Below, in pieces: positions 1-8,056 of a stretch of 20,840 nucleotides of DNA (position 1 is its first letter; each line of letters starts with the position of its first letter). The notes under the pieces are model-generated. The model worked only from the letters and a program-made list of their open reading frames with translations, was not told the DNA's origin and ran no database searches. Origin of the DNA: DATJGF01 sp035495315 (lineage in GTDB: Bacteria; Verrucomicrobiota; Verrucomicrobiia; Limisphaerales; UBA8199); assembly GCA_035495315.1 (NCBI GenBank), contig DATJGF010000206.1, positions 1-20,840 of the forward strand, written 5' to 3'. The translations under genes and the position numbers were made by a program.

Positions 1-29
1 TTTGGTCAGATCGGCTAGTTTGGGCGAGC

Positions 30-971
30 ATGATTAGTTCTTTACCCAGGCCGGAGGTGATCCTTACCCACGAGAGCGATCTGGACGGCCTGATTGCGGG
101 AGTGTTGTTGCAGCGGCTGGCGCGCAAGCTTTTTCAAGCGGATGTTCGCTTGGAGGCCTGCAATTACAATTACTGGAAACAGCGCGAGATCCGGGAGAAG
201 TCAGGATGGATTACGGATCTGAGTTTCGAGGCGCGACTGGATCGAGCCAATTGGGTCATTATCGATCACCATGTGACGGATGCCATCCCTAAAAATGCGA
301 CGCTGATTCACGACATCAACAAATCCGCCGGCCTGCTCTGTTATGAGCTCTGCTGCAAACACGAGTTGGGTTCTCCGCGACTCGATCGGCTGGTTCACCT
401 CAGCAATGTCGCAGACCTGTTTCTCGAAGATGACCCCGACTTTGTGCTCGCTGGCGACTATGCCAACCTGGTGAAGATCTACCAGTTTTGGAATTTGTAT
501 GCCTTGATCGATGGAGAAATTGAGCGCTTGTTGGATCACCCGCTCCTCGAAGTGATGGCCGTCAAACGCCGCATCGAGGACCCGCTCGGTTTGGCCTGGA
601 GCAAAGCCAACATTGCGGAAATCTCGCCCGGCGTAGGTTTCGTCGATACTGTGGTTGGAAACAACAACCTGATTGTTCATCAACTGTTAGAGCAGCAATC
701 CACCAAATATCCCGTCCTGCTCACTTTGTTTCGACGCGCCAACGGCGTAATTATTGCCAGTCTGCGCAGTCGGAACGGCGAGGCGCTCAAGATTGCCGAA
801 AAACTCCAGGGCGGCGGTCATGCCAATGCCAGCGCCGCAACTCTGCCGCGCTCGGTCAAAACCATTCCGGATGCGGTCAATTATCTGCGTCAGACATTGA
901 ATCCCAAGAAGGAAGACGCACTGAACAGCTTGGAAAGCCTCTTTGCCGCCGTCGAGGCTGGGCAAAAATAG
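30..971 (+). CDS. DHH/DHHA1 family phosphoesterase
   Basis: Predicted metal-dependent phosphoesterase of the DHH superfamily, the group that holds RecJ, nanoRNases and pAp phosphatases. The N-terminal metal motif THESDLDG (residues 13-20, with H14, D17 and D19) is followed by D63 in ITDLSF, the name-giving DHH triad at 79-81, and D129 in SNVADLF. The C-terminal DHHA1 substrate domain is marked by GGGHANASA (261-269) with Arg246 and Arg248 upstream. At 313 residues it fits the short nanoRNase/pAp-phosphatase class rather than RecJ. No CBS, DGK or membrane segment is seen. The ATG at 30 is the first usable start and only a weak purine-rich sequence precedes it. It is separated from the next gene by 270 bases. 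Substrate (short oligonucleotides, pAp or c-di-nucleotide) cannot be decided from the motifs. Confidence 0.9.
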   Translation: MISSLPRPEVILTHESDLDGLIAGVLLQRLARKLFQADVRLEACNYNYWKQREIREKSGWITDLSFEARLDRANWVIIDHHVTDAIPKNATLIHDINKSAGLLCYELCCKHELGSPRLDRLVHLSNVADLFLEDDPDFVLAGDYANLVKIYQFWNLYALIDGEIERLLDHPLLEVMAVKRRIEDPLGLAWSKANIAEISPGVGFVDTVVGNNNLIVHQLLEQQSTKYPVLLTLFRRANGVIIASLRSRNGEALKIAEKLQGGGHANASAATLPRSVKTIPDAVNYLRQTLNPKKEDALNSLESLFAAVEAGQK

Positions 972-1241
972 CGGGTTGACGGATCTTTGTGCGGTGAGAC
1001 ATGTCCCCGCTCCGCCTCGGCAGCCCGGTCTTTCCTGCTCGCAATTCGTATTCATCAGTCTCTATCCGCCGCTTTGTCTTCCAGGATTATTCTGACCCAT
1101 TCTGAGTAATTCTGTGTGCCGGCATCTCGACGCAGCAGCAACACCTCGGCGTTCCTCCACTTCACGACTCTATTACTCCAATTCTCCATTACTGCTTCAC
1201 GCCTTGCTCGAAAATCGCGATTGATTTAGGCTCACGCGAAT
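972..1241. other. Intergenic spacer, nothing recognised
   Basis: 270 bases between the DHH phosphoesterase and RNase PH genes. I see no hairpin followed by a T-run, no convincing -35/-10 pair and no small ORF with a ribosome binding site. A promoter for the RNase PH gene presumably lies here but is not recognisable by eye. Confidence 0.4.
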
Positions 1242-2009
1242 ATGGGTCAGCTTTTGCCTTTAGCAGCAACTTCGGATCAACGTGCCGATGGGCGTGCGCC
1301 CGATCAACTGCGTCCAGTTCGTTTTGTTAATCATATTGCTCCATACGCGACCGGTTCTACGCTCGTGGAATGGGGCAACACGCGCGTTATCTGCGGCGTC
1401 ACGGTGGAGGAGACAGTTCCTCGCTGGATGAAAGAGCAAAACGTCCCCGGCGGTTGGATCACTGCCGAATACTCGATGCTCCCCTATTCGACTCTGCAGC
1501 GAAAACAACGCGACAGCACCAAAGGGAAGATCGACGGCCGGTCTCAGGAAATTCAACGGCTGATTGGTCGCGCGATGCGGGCTGCACTCGACCTGGAAAA
1601 ACTCGGTCCACGGACGATTTGGGTCGATTGCGACGTTCTTCAGGCCGACGGCGGCACGCGGACTGCCGCCATTACAGGGGCGTATGTGGCGCTGTCTCTG
1701 GCTGTCCGGAAAATGCAAAGCGAGGGAAAGCTCTCGAGCAACCCCCTCCTCAACGCCGTCGCAGCTGTCAGTGTCGGAATCGTCGACCGAAACACACTCC
1801 TGGATCTCTGCTACACTGAGGATGCCGGTGCCTCGGTCGATTTGAACCTGGTCCTGAACTCCTCTGGCGAGTTCATCGAGCTTCAAGGCACAGGCGAAGA
1901 AGCGACTTTCAGCGAAGCGCAATTGGCGGAAATGCTGCGACTCGGCAAGGCGGGAATTGAGCAACTCCTGCGTTCTCAGCAGCAAGCCCTGGCAAAAGAA
2001 TCTGCTTAA
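1242..2009 (+). CDS. rph: Ribonuclease PH
   Basis: Phosphorolytic 3'-5' exoribonuclease that trims the 3' ends of tRNA precursors, releasing nucleoside diphosphates; it works as a hexameric ring in the cytoplasm. The protein follows bacterial RNase PH along its whole length: STLVEWGNTRV near residue 40, WITAEYSMLPYST near 70, GRSQEIQRLIGRAMRAA near 100 (Arg of the phosphate site), DCDVLQADGGTRTAAITGAYV near 130, and AAVSVGIVD then DLNLVLN near 190 carrying the catalytic Asp. At 255 residues it is slightly longer than the roughly 238 of E. coli, from short extensions at both ends. The usual partner, the Ham1/RdgB nucleotide pyrophosphatase, is not adjacent. The next gene begins 17 bases downstream and is probably co-transcribed. 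Confidence 0.96.
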   Translation: MGQLLPLAATSDQRADGRAPDQLRPVRFVNHIAPYATGSTLVEWGNTRVICGVTVEETVPRWMKEQNVPGGWITAEYSMLPYSTLQRKQRDSTKGKIDGRSQEIQRLIGRAMRAALDLEKLGPRTIWVDCDVLQADGGTRTAAITGAYVALSLAVRKMQSEGKLSSNPLLNAVAAVSVGIVDRNTLLDLCYTEDAGASVDLNLVLNSSGEFIELQGTGEEATFSEAQLAEMLRLGKAGIEQLLRSQQQALAKESA

Positions 2010-2026
2010 TTCGAAAGCTTAGCCCT

Positions 2027-2710
2027 TTGAAGACCGCGTCTCGCGCTCATCATTCCTATTCGACTCTCTCGGCCTCGGTCCCGACCCGCCTTTGGCTGGT
2101 GCGTCATGCCGAAGTCGAAGAGCGATATCAGGCGGTCTTCGGCGGTTCTATTGACATGGACCTTTCGGCCCGCGGCCGCAAACAAGCTGAGTCGCTGGCT
2201 GCCTTTTTGCATCGACATCAGTTTGATGCCCTTTACGCGAGCCCGATGAAACGGGTTCAGCAAACGATGACTCCTTTTGTCGCTAACGGCGTTCCCAAGC
2301 CGGTTAATATTTCGGACCTGCGCGAGGTGGACTTTGGTGCGTGGACAGGCTTGCGGTGGGATGAGGTAGAAACCAAATTTGGAGTCAATCCGTTGAGGTG
2401 GTTGGACCAACTTGAGTGTGATGGAATTACTCGGGCCGAATCCGCCAATGCTCTGCGCGCCCGTCTGGAGCCGGTCTTGAGCAAAATTATGGCCGAACAT
2501 CCCGGCCAGCAAATCGCCTTGTTCTGTCATGGCGGTGTGATCCGCATGTTATTGGCCATCCTGCTCAATTGGCCAGTTTCACAACTCGCCGCGGTCGAAA
2601 TCGATTATGCGAGCCTGACGCAAGTTCTGTGCTATGCCTTTGGTGTCCGGCTACAGTTGCTCAATTTTACACCCTGGCGAGATCTTCCTGCGACGGACGA
2701 ACATTCATGA
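2027..2710 (+). CDS. Histidine phosphatase family protein (phosphoglycerate mutase-like)
   Basis: Member of the histidine phosphatase superfamily, branch 1, which transfers phosphate through a phosphohistidine. The catalytic motif LVRHAE has His27; YASPMKRVQQT (70-80), LREVDFGAWTGL (98-109) with the acid residue, and the second histidine in FCHGGVIR (His168) complete the active site. The overall look is that of CobC/GpmB-type phosphatases rather than glycolytic mutase, so the substrate is open (alpha-ribazole phosphate is one option, but no cobalamin gene is adjacent). The start is a TTG 17 bases after rph: no ATG or GTG lies between the rph stop and the catalytic RHAE motif, and the first in-frame ATG downstream would remove that motif. 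Its stop overlaps the prmA start as ATGA, which suggests translational coupling. Confidence 0.9.
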   Translation: MKTASRAHHSYSTLSASVPTRLWLVRHAEVEERYQAVFGGSIDMDLSARGRKQAESLAAFLHRHQFDALYASPMKRVQQTMTPFVANGVPKPVNISDLREVDFGAWTGLRWDEVETKFGVNPLRWLDQLECDGITRAESANALRARLEPVLSKIMAEHPGQQIALFCHGGVIRMLLAILLNWPVSQLAAVEIDYASLTQVLCYAFGVRLQLLNFTPWRDLPATDEHS

Positions 2711-3687
2711 GCGGGCGACGAAGGCAAGCCACGTCAAGTGGTGGAAGTCGCCGGCGCAGCAGCATGCCCCCAAATAGAGCCTCAGCCAGCTGCCGCCGAA
2801 AACCGCTTTGGCGAGTCAGCATCAAAGTTTCTCCGGAGGCCGAGGAGGCTGTTACCGAACTGTTGAGTGGAATCCTCGGCCAGTCCGTTTCTTCCTACAC
2901 GGACGTCGACCTTGGTCTTGTCACCGTGGCTGCCTTTTTGCCATCGAAACGAACCTGGTCTGCGACGACAAGGCAAAAACTGAGCCGCGGAATTGAGTTT
3001 ATGAGGCGTTGCGGCCTGTCCGTCGGTTTCGGGAAGTTATCATTCAACAAGATCGGGCCGCGGGATTGGGCGAACGCATGGAAACGTCATTTTAAGCCGT
3101 TGCAGATAGGTTCTGCGTTGTTAATTCGGTCCAGTTGGGCTCGGGTTCTTCGTCGCCGAGGCGAGCGAGTTGTCGTGTTGGATCCGGGTCTGAGTTTCGG
3201 GACCGGCCAGCATCCGACCACGCGATTTTGTCTCGAACAACTGGTCGCAGTTCGCCCTTTAGATCGCCGGAAGTCATTACTCGACCTAGGCACCGGTTCC
3301 GGGATTTTAGCAATTGCGGCGGCAAAACTTGGTTTTTATCCAATAAAAGCTTTGGATTTGGATACGGAGGCCGTCGCGATCGCCCGTGCCAATGCACACC
3401 GCAACCGGGTCGAAGACAAAATTGAGTTTCGCCGAGCGGATGTGGCCCGACTGCCTCTTCGGGCCTCCCAGCACTATTCGGTCATCTGCGCGAATTTGCT
3501 GACGCCGTTACTGCTTTCGCACCGGCACCGAATTGTCGCCCACCTGCAATTCCCCGGCCGGTTAGTGGTGGCGGGCATCTTAAAAACCGAATTTGCGCAA
3601 GTTCAGGCGGCGTTTCAAAGGATGGGAATGACGTTGACCGGCCAGCAGATTGAGGGGGAATGGTGTTCCGGCACTTTCGCCCGTTAA
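2707..3687 (+). CDS. prmA: Ribosomal protein L11 methyltransferase
   Basis: SAM-dependent methyltransferase that methylates ribosomal protein L11. The N-terminal L11-recognition region (about 34-115) is followed by RDWANAWKRHFKP (119-131), the PrmA signature LDPGLSFGTGQHPTT (158-172), SAM motif I LDLGTGSGILAIAAA (192-206), the acidic residue of DLDTEAVAIA (217-226) and ICANLLTPLL (260-269) in the catalytic position. 326 residues is a little longer than the usual 290-310 because of a strongly basic, Ser/Arg-rich head (about 1-33). I chose ATG 2707 because it overlaps the upstream stop by ATGA; ATG 2764 (residue 20) would give a more typical length and cannot be excluded. The longer in-frame reading from 2569 lies inside the phosphatase gene and was dropped. 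Confidence 0.93.
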   Translation: MSGRRRQATSSGGSRRRSSMPPNRASASCRRKPLWRVSIKVSPEAEEAVTELLSGILGQSVSSYTDVDLGLVTVAAFLPSKRTWSATTRQKLSRGIEFMRRCGLSVGFGKLSFNKIGPRDWANAWKRHFKPLQIGSALLIRSSWARVLRRRGERVVVLDPGLSFGTGQHPTTRFCLEQLVAVRPLDRRKSLLDLGTGSGILAIAAAKLGFYPIKALDLDTEAVAIARANAHRNRVEDKIEFRRADVARLPLRASQHYSVICANLLTPLLLSHRHRIVAHLQFPGRLVVAGILKTEFAQVQAAFQRMGMTLTGQQIEGEWCSGTFAR

Positions 3688-3743
3688 AGCGTTTCAAGGA
3701 GTTATTGCCTCCATTAGCGCGATTTAATTGTCCTCTCGACGAG

Positions 3744-3772
3744 TTGAATTACCCTTGACGAAGGGATAAATT
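3744..3772 (+). promoter_or_regulatory. Possible sigma-70-type promoter for the kinase-like gene
   Basis: TTGAAT at 3744-3749 and TAAATT at 3767-3772 are separated by exactly 17 bases; each box matches the consensus at four of six positions. A small perfect dyad, CCCTT-GACG-AAGGG (3752-3765), sits in the spacer and could be an operator. The implied transcript would carry a leader of about 150 bases before ATG 3931. Seen by eye only. Confidence 0.35.
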
Positions 3773-3930
3773 ACAAGGGACCTGAATGAAGGCGCGATGC
3801 AACAGGGCGGCTCATCCGGATGGTTTGGGCAAGCCGGCTGCGCTCAGCCAAAACAGAAGGCTCTGCGTTACCGCGTCAGGCGAGACGTCGCTCTGGACGC
3901 AGACGCTACTATTAAGAAAGCGAGGAACAC

Positions 3931-4674
3931 ATGATTCCGCAGATTGGCCTCGAGAACTGTCTGAGTTTCATCAATTGCCAGATTCACCCACCGCGAATTA
4001 GCCCCCATACCGAGACCGGTAAGCCGCCTCGTCGAGCGATCACCATCTCGCGCCAAAGCGGATCCGGCGGGCACTGTGTCGCTGAGAAATTGGTGGCGAT
4101 CTTACGGGCGCGCGAACCCGAAGCCGAATGTGCTTGGACAGTTTTTGATCGAGAGTTAGTCGCGAAGGTTCTCGCGGATCATCATCTGCCCAGCAGGCTG
4201 GCGAGGTTTATGCCGGAAGATAAAATATCGGAGATGGCCGACACGATCGATGAGTTGTTTGGTCTGCACCCGCCTTCCTGGACGCTGGTGCACAAGAGTG
4301 CCGATACGATTTTGCATCTGGCGGAGCTCGGCAAAGTTATTCTGATTGGTCGCGGCGCCAACGTGATTACGCAGAAGCTGGATTATGTTTTCCATGTTCG
4401 ATTGGTCGGTTCGCTTGAAAACCGCGTCAGGTACATGGAAAAACTGAACCAGATAACCCATCAGGAGGCGTTGGAGCTTGTGTGCTGCGAGGACCTGGGC
4501 AGGAAGCGGTACTTGAAGAAGTATTTTAGGAAGGATATCGACGACCCTTTGCTGTATCATATGGTTCTCAACACCGATATGCTCTCGCACGATGAAGCTG
4601 CTCACCTCATTGCGGATGCAATCCTCCAACCGAGAGAACCGGGTTTAAGCCACGCTGCCGCCGTGGCGGCGTGA
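3931..4674 (+). CDS. Cytidylate kinase-like family protein
   Basis: P-loop protein of the cytidylate-kinase-like family (Pfam cytidylate kinase 2 type). The nucleotide-binding region is RRAITISRQSGSGGHCVAEKL (34-54): it keeps the Gly/Ser-rich loop but lacks the usual Walker A lysine, as is typical of this family in contrast to true Cmk. FDREL (72-76), LILIG-like VILIGRGAN (136-144), DYVFHVRLVGSLENRVRYM (151-169) and KDIDDPLLYHMVLNTD (201-216) follow the family pattern through to the end. Start ATG 3931 has a good ribosome binding site (GAGG at 3922-3925, five bases before the ATG). It heads a same-strand group with the lipoyl carrier and G3E GTPase. Whether it phosphorylates CMP or something else is unknown. 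Confidence 0.85.
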   Translation: MIPQIGLENCLSFINCQIHPPRISPHTETGKPPRRAITISRQSGSGGHCVAEKLVAILRAREPEAECAWTVFDRELVAKVLADHHLPSRLARFMPEDKISEMADTIDELFGLHPPSWTLVHKSADTILHLAELGKVILIGRGANVITQKLDYVFHVRLVGSLENRVRYMEKLNQITHQEALELVCCEDLGRKRYLKKYFRKDIDDPLLYHMVLNTDMLSHDEAAHLIADAILQPREPGLSHAAAVAA

Positions 4675-4803
4675 GGTCCGCTGCCCAATTCAGGTCTAAG
4701 TGGCGTCTCGCTGGCTGAGCCCATCGCAAACGGCTCAAAGGAAGACCGGTCGAAATTGCTTTATACCCTTTGGGTTTGGTAATTACTATTCCCCTTCATC
4801 AAA

Positions 4804-5271
4804 ATGCCGGCGCTTAAGACCTTGCTCTATGATAACCCGCCCTTTGTGACGCATTTGCCGCTGAATTACCGGTATACTCGTTCCCATTGCTGGGCCGACA
4901 AGGTAGTCGGCGGCCGTTTGCGATTCGGTTTTACACAATTCGCGGCTCGGATGCTTGGTGAAATTGTCGATTACAGTTTTGATGCGATAGCTGGAACCCC
5001 GGTTCGCCGGGGACAGGTGCTGGGCTGGGTCGAAGGCTTTAAAGGGATCTCCGATGTGATTTGTGCGGGGAATGGAGTGTTTGTCGGAGGCAATCCGGCT
5101 CTGAAGGAAAATACAGAATTAATAACTCGCTCGCCGTATGCCGGCGGGTGGCTGTACGAGATTGAAGGGGAACTTGAGTCCGGAAGTCTCGCCGCGCAGG
5201 AATACGCCGCGCACCTTGATTCTGTTATCGAACAAATTCGCGCGAAAGGTAATATACGTGGAATTGAATGA
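4804..5271 (+). CDS. Glycine cleavage H-like lipoyl carrier protein
   Basis: Resembles the H protein of the glycine cleavage system, a small carrier whose lipoyl-lysine arm shuttles an aminomethyl group. The matching line-up is YRYTRSHCW (22-30, compare the common YTKEHEW), FGFTQFAARMLGEIV (41-55), GWVEGFKGISDV (74-85) with the candidate lipoylation lysine Lys80, and SPYAGGWLYEIE (110-121). The usual Glu of the HEW motif is Cys here, and the residues around the lysine (EGFKG) differ from the common ESVKA. At 155 residues it is longer than the usual ~125-130 because of about 20 extra N-terminal and 25 extra C-terminal residues. No gcvT, gcvP or lipoate ligase is nearby, so this may serve another pathway. 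The 3' end is overlapped by, or directly followed by, the GTPase gene. Confidence 0.82.
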   Translation: MPALKTLLYDNPPFVTHLPLNYRYTRSHCWADKVVGGRLRFGFTQFAARMLGEIVDYSFDAIAGTPVRRGQVLGWVEGFKGISDVICAGNGVFVGGNPALKENTELITRSPYAGGWLYEIEGELESGSLAAQEYAAHLDSVIEQIRAKGNIRGIE

Positions 5272-6430
5272 GCAGCGGCCCAATTCTCCATCCATGAACA
5301 AGGCCCGTTACATCATGATCGGCGGATTTCTCGGCGCGGGCAAAACCACGGCCGTCGCGCACCTGGCTTCATGGCTTACCGCAAAGGGTAAGCGGGTCGG
5401 GCTCATCACTAATGACCAGGGCACCGGACTCGTAGATACCACATTTCTTCGCGCCCGAGGATTTCTCACGGAAGAAATCCCGGGTGGATGTTTCTGTTGC
5501 CGGTTCAATTCGCTGCTTGATGCGGCGCGGCGATTGACTGCCAGCGCGCGTCCCGAAGTGTTTATTGCCGAGCCGGTGGGCAGCTGCACGGACCTAGTCG
5601 CGACGGTTGCCTACCCCCTCCGACGAATGTACGGCGGTGACTATAGCGTCGCTCCACTTAGCGTGTTACTCGATCCTATTCGCGCGGCGCGCATTTTGGG
5701 CTTGGAAAATGGCGGCAGGTTTTCTGAAAAAGTGGTGTACGTTTATAATAAGCAGCTGGAAGAGGCGAACCTTCTGGTTATTAACAAAGCAGATCTCATC
5801 GACGAAACCAGAGGCCAACGATTGCGCGACGCGCTGGCGAGTAGATTTCCCGGCAAAGAAATCCTGACCATATCCGCTCGGACTCGTTCCGGGCTGGAGA
5901 ACTGGTTTGCGCGCCTGACGACCGGCAGCCAACCCGGTGGCGCCAGCATGGATGTCGATTATCAGACGTATGGCGAAGGCGAGGCCCTGCTCGGCTGGCT
6001 AAATGCTACAATCCGAGTCTCTGCCAGGGAAGAGGTTGATCCGAATCAGCTCCTCGCGGAGTTGGCTTCACTCATCCAAAACCGGCTGAATCAACAATCG
6101 TGCGAAGTGGCGCATCTGAAGATGACTTTCAATCCGGACGGGGGCTTGGGGGAAATTGCTGTTGTTAATGTAGTGCGCAATGACCTGGTTCCAGAGTTGT
6201 CTCTAACTTTCCCGGGCGCGGTGCGTTCAGGGCAGGTGATTATCAACCTTCGCGCCGAAGCCGCCCCGGAGCAGCTCAAAATCATGCTTGTTAACGGCCT
6301 GGTCATTTGCTCTGGCCTGCATCCCGGATTGAGCCTGGATGTGGAGCATCTGGAGTATTTTCGTCCAGGAAAACCTCAGCCCACGCATCGTGATTCAGTT
6401 CTAGCGCGCACGGGTGGTGAGTCGGGCTGA
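5258..6430 (+). CDS. G3E family (CobW/UreG-like) GTPase
   Basis: SIMIBI-class GTPase of the G3E family, whose members load metals or metal cofactors into enzymes. Counting from ATG 5294, Walker A is GGFLGAGKTT (10-19); the metal-binding-type motif CFCC is at 66-69 inside GGCFCCRFNSLL; EPVGS (93-97) resembles the Walker B area; the base-specificity motif NKAD is at 164-167 in VINKADLI. The C-terminal part (about 220-378) is not the ordinary CobW C domain as far as I can tell, and has no His-rich metal tail. Two starts are possible: GTG 5258, with AAAGG eight bases upstream and a 14-base overlap with the H-like gene, or ATG 5294 without a visible ribosome binding site. I list the former. The 3' end overlaps the opposing pepP gene by 30 bases. 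Confidence 0.85.
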   Translation: MELNEQRPNSPSMNKARYIMIGGFLGAGKTTAVAHLASWLTAKGKRVGLITNDQGTGLVDTTFLRARGFLTEEIPGGCFCCRFNSLLDAARRLTASARPEVFIAEPVGSCTDLVATVAYPLRRMYGGDYSVAPLSVLLDPIRAARILGLENGGRFSEKVVYVYNKQLEEANLLVINKADLIDETRGQRLRDALASRFPGKEILTISARTRSGLENWFARLTTGSQPGGASMDVDYQTYGEGEALLGWLNATIRVSAREEVDPNQLLAELASLIQNRLNQQSCEVAHLKMTFNPDGGLGEIAVVNVVRNDLVPELSLTFPGAVRSGQVIINLRAEAAPEQLKIMLVNGLVICSGLHPGLSLDVEHLEYFRPGKPQPTHRDSVLARTGGESG

Positions 6431-7738
6431 TCGGCGCGTCTTTCGTTTCGGTGCGCGGCTCATCAGCCGTTCAATTTCATCAGCTTCGATGGGAATGTCG
6501 GCCATTAAATCGATATTCCCACCCTCCTGAACCACAATGTCGTTTTCGAGGCGAACGGCAAAACCCTCTTCCGGCAGATAAATGCCCGGCTCAACTGTCA
6601 TCACCCAGCCTGACTGAATGGGTTCGGTCGTGAGGCCGACGTCGTGCACATCCAGCCCGAGGGGATGGCCAACCCCGTGCATGAAATACTTTTTAAGCGC
6701 GGGTTTGTCTGGATCCTGGCGGCGGACCTCAGATGGTTTTAGCAGCCCCAGTTCAAGTAATTCTGTTTGCATCACGGCTTCGGCGTCTTTTTGCCATTGC
6801 TTGGGCAGTTTTCCGGGAATGGCGGCTCGGCTCGTTGCGCGGAGCACTCGCAGCACCGCATTGTAAACTTGCCGCTGTCGGCGGGAGAACTTGCCGCTCA
6901 CCGGAATGGTACGAGTCAGATCTGCATTGTAGTTGGCATAGCTTGCCGCGACATCCAGTAAGAGCAAGTCGCCGGGGCGGCACGTTTGGTCATTTTGTGT
7001 GTAATGCAGCACACATGTATTTTTGCCGCTGGCGATGATTGGCGTGTACGCGAAGTTTCCGCCGCGGCGGATAAACTCGTGTGCGAACTCGGCTTCAATT
7101 TCCGTTTCCTGGACTCCCGGTTTCACGAAATGGCAAGCACGAAGAAAACCGGCTTTGGTAATTGCGCACGCCTCGCGCAATAGATCGATTTCGATATCCG
7201 ATTTGACGGCCCGCAGTCGGTGCAGCAGCCGGGCCAGGCGCTGGAAATCGTGCAGAGGATAACGTGCCTGTGTCTCCTTCACAAACCGCGCTTCGCGGGT
7301 CTCGACTTCAATAACAGCTCGTTTGTGCTCATTGGTATTAAGATAGATATGCTCGCTTTCGCACATCAATCGGTGCAACAAGGAGCGAAATTGCGACAAC
7401 CACTCGACGCGTTTAATGCCGGACATTTTCGCTGCCTCCTCTTTCGTCAGCTTATGTCCTTCCCAGGTCGCCAGCAGCTCATTGGTTTCCCGTAGAAAGA
7501 GGATCTCCCGCATGTTCTCCTCATGGGCTTGAGGACAAAGCAGCAGTATGGTTTCCTCCTGATCGATCCCGCTCAGATAAAACAGATCCGAACTTTGACG
7601 AAAGGGCAGGGTCCCATCGGCGTTAGTCGGCAGGATATCATTGGCGTTCACGATCGCAAGGGAGTTTGGCAGCATCAGGCGGCTCAGGTTCGCGCGATTG
7701 TCGATGAACACTTGGGGATTGATAGGCCGATAACGCAT
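6401..7738 (-). CDS. pepP: Xaa-Pro aminopeptidase (M24B family)
   Basis: Cytoplasmic dinuclear-metal peptidase that removes N-terminal residues before proline. An N-terminal AMP_N domain (about 1-150, with FYLSGIDQEETILLL) precedes the pita-bread catalytic domain. All five expected ligands are visible: D262 in LLLLDVAA, D273 in YNADLTRT, H358 in HGVGHPLGLDVHD, E383 in VEPGIYLPEEGF and E398 in RLENDIVV. 445 residues is the normal length for this family. The C-terminus ends in a basic tail (residues 429-445). The ATG has a GGAG ribosome binding site a few bases upstream. It runs convergently with the G3E GTPase gene and their coding ends overlap by 30 bases, so there is no room for separate terminators. 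Confidence 0.94.
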   Translation of the reverse strand: MRYRPINPQVFIDNRANLSRLMLPNSLAIVNANDILPTNADGTLPFRQSSDLFYLSGIDQEETILLLCPQAHEENMREILFLRETNELLATWEGHKLTKEEAAKMSGIKRVEWLSQFRSLLHRLMCESEHIYLNTNEHKRAVIEVETREARFVKETQARYPLHDFQRLARLLHRLRAVKSDIEIDLLREACAITKAGFLRACHFVKPGVQETEIEAEFAHEFIRRGGNFAYTPIIASGKNTCVLHYTQNDQTCRPGDLLLLDVAASYANYNADLTRTIPVSGKFSRRQRQVYNAVLRVLRATSRAAIPGKLPKQWQKDAEAVMQTELLELGLLKPSEVRRQDPDKPALKKYFMHGVGHPLGLDVHDVGLTTEPIQSGWVMTVEPGIYLPEEGFAVRLENDIVVQEGGNIDLMADIPIEADEIERLMSRAPKRKTRRSARLTTRAR

Positions 7739-8056
7739 AGTGCTCCGCTGTTAAAATGTGCTCTCTCTCTTACACCGCCTGGGCAATCCCGTCAGCCGAA
7801 AAATCTTAGACCAGAATCACGACAAACCAAGATTGTTCAAGGGTGCGCTTTGGGTTTGTCCCTGCCCTGAACGGCGCGAAGCCCATAGGGTACTCATCCC
7901 ATGTTCCGAGGTGAATCGTTGTGATAGGAAAGAATGCATCTGACGAACTCGGGAGTTCACCTGCCGGGGATCGTTCAAGGATTAAAGGAGTGGCGAGTGC
8001 CAGTTGTCAGCCGTACACCATTGAAATCGAATTAAATATCAATTGAGAGAAAGGAT
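7739..8056. other. 318-base divergent intergenic region
   Basis: Lies between the divergent pepP and coiled-coil genes and should hold promoters for both. I could not find a -35/-10 pair with correct spacing on either strand, a hairpin followed by T residues, or a convincing small gene; the two short + strand readings here have no resemblance to known proteins. The last 30 bases before 8057 are AT-rich. Confidence 0.4.

Noticed and set aside
1260..1985. 241-residue minus-strand ORF across rph
   Set aside because: It is an antisense shadow of a strongly conserved RNase PH gene and shows no known motif.
2569..2706. In-frame N-terminal extension of PrmA
   Set aside because: Lies wholly inside the histidine phosphatase gene; the residues have no methyltransferase features and an ATGA overlap gives a better start.
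3786..4001. 71-residue + strand ORF upstream of the kinase-like gene
   Set aside because: It overlaps the kinase start in another frame, has no recognisable domain and lacks a good ribosome binding site; treated as leader sequence.
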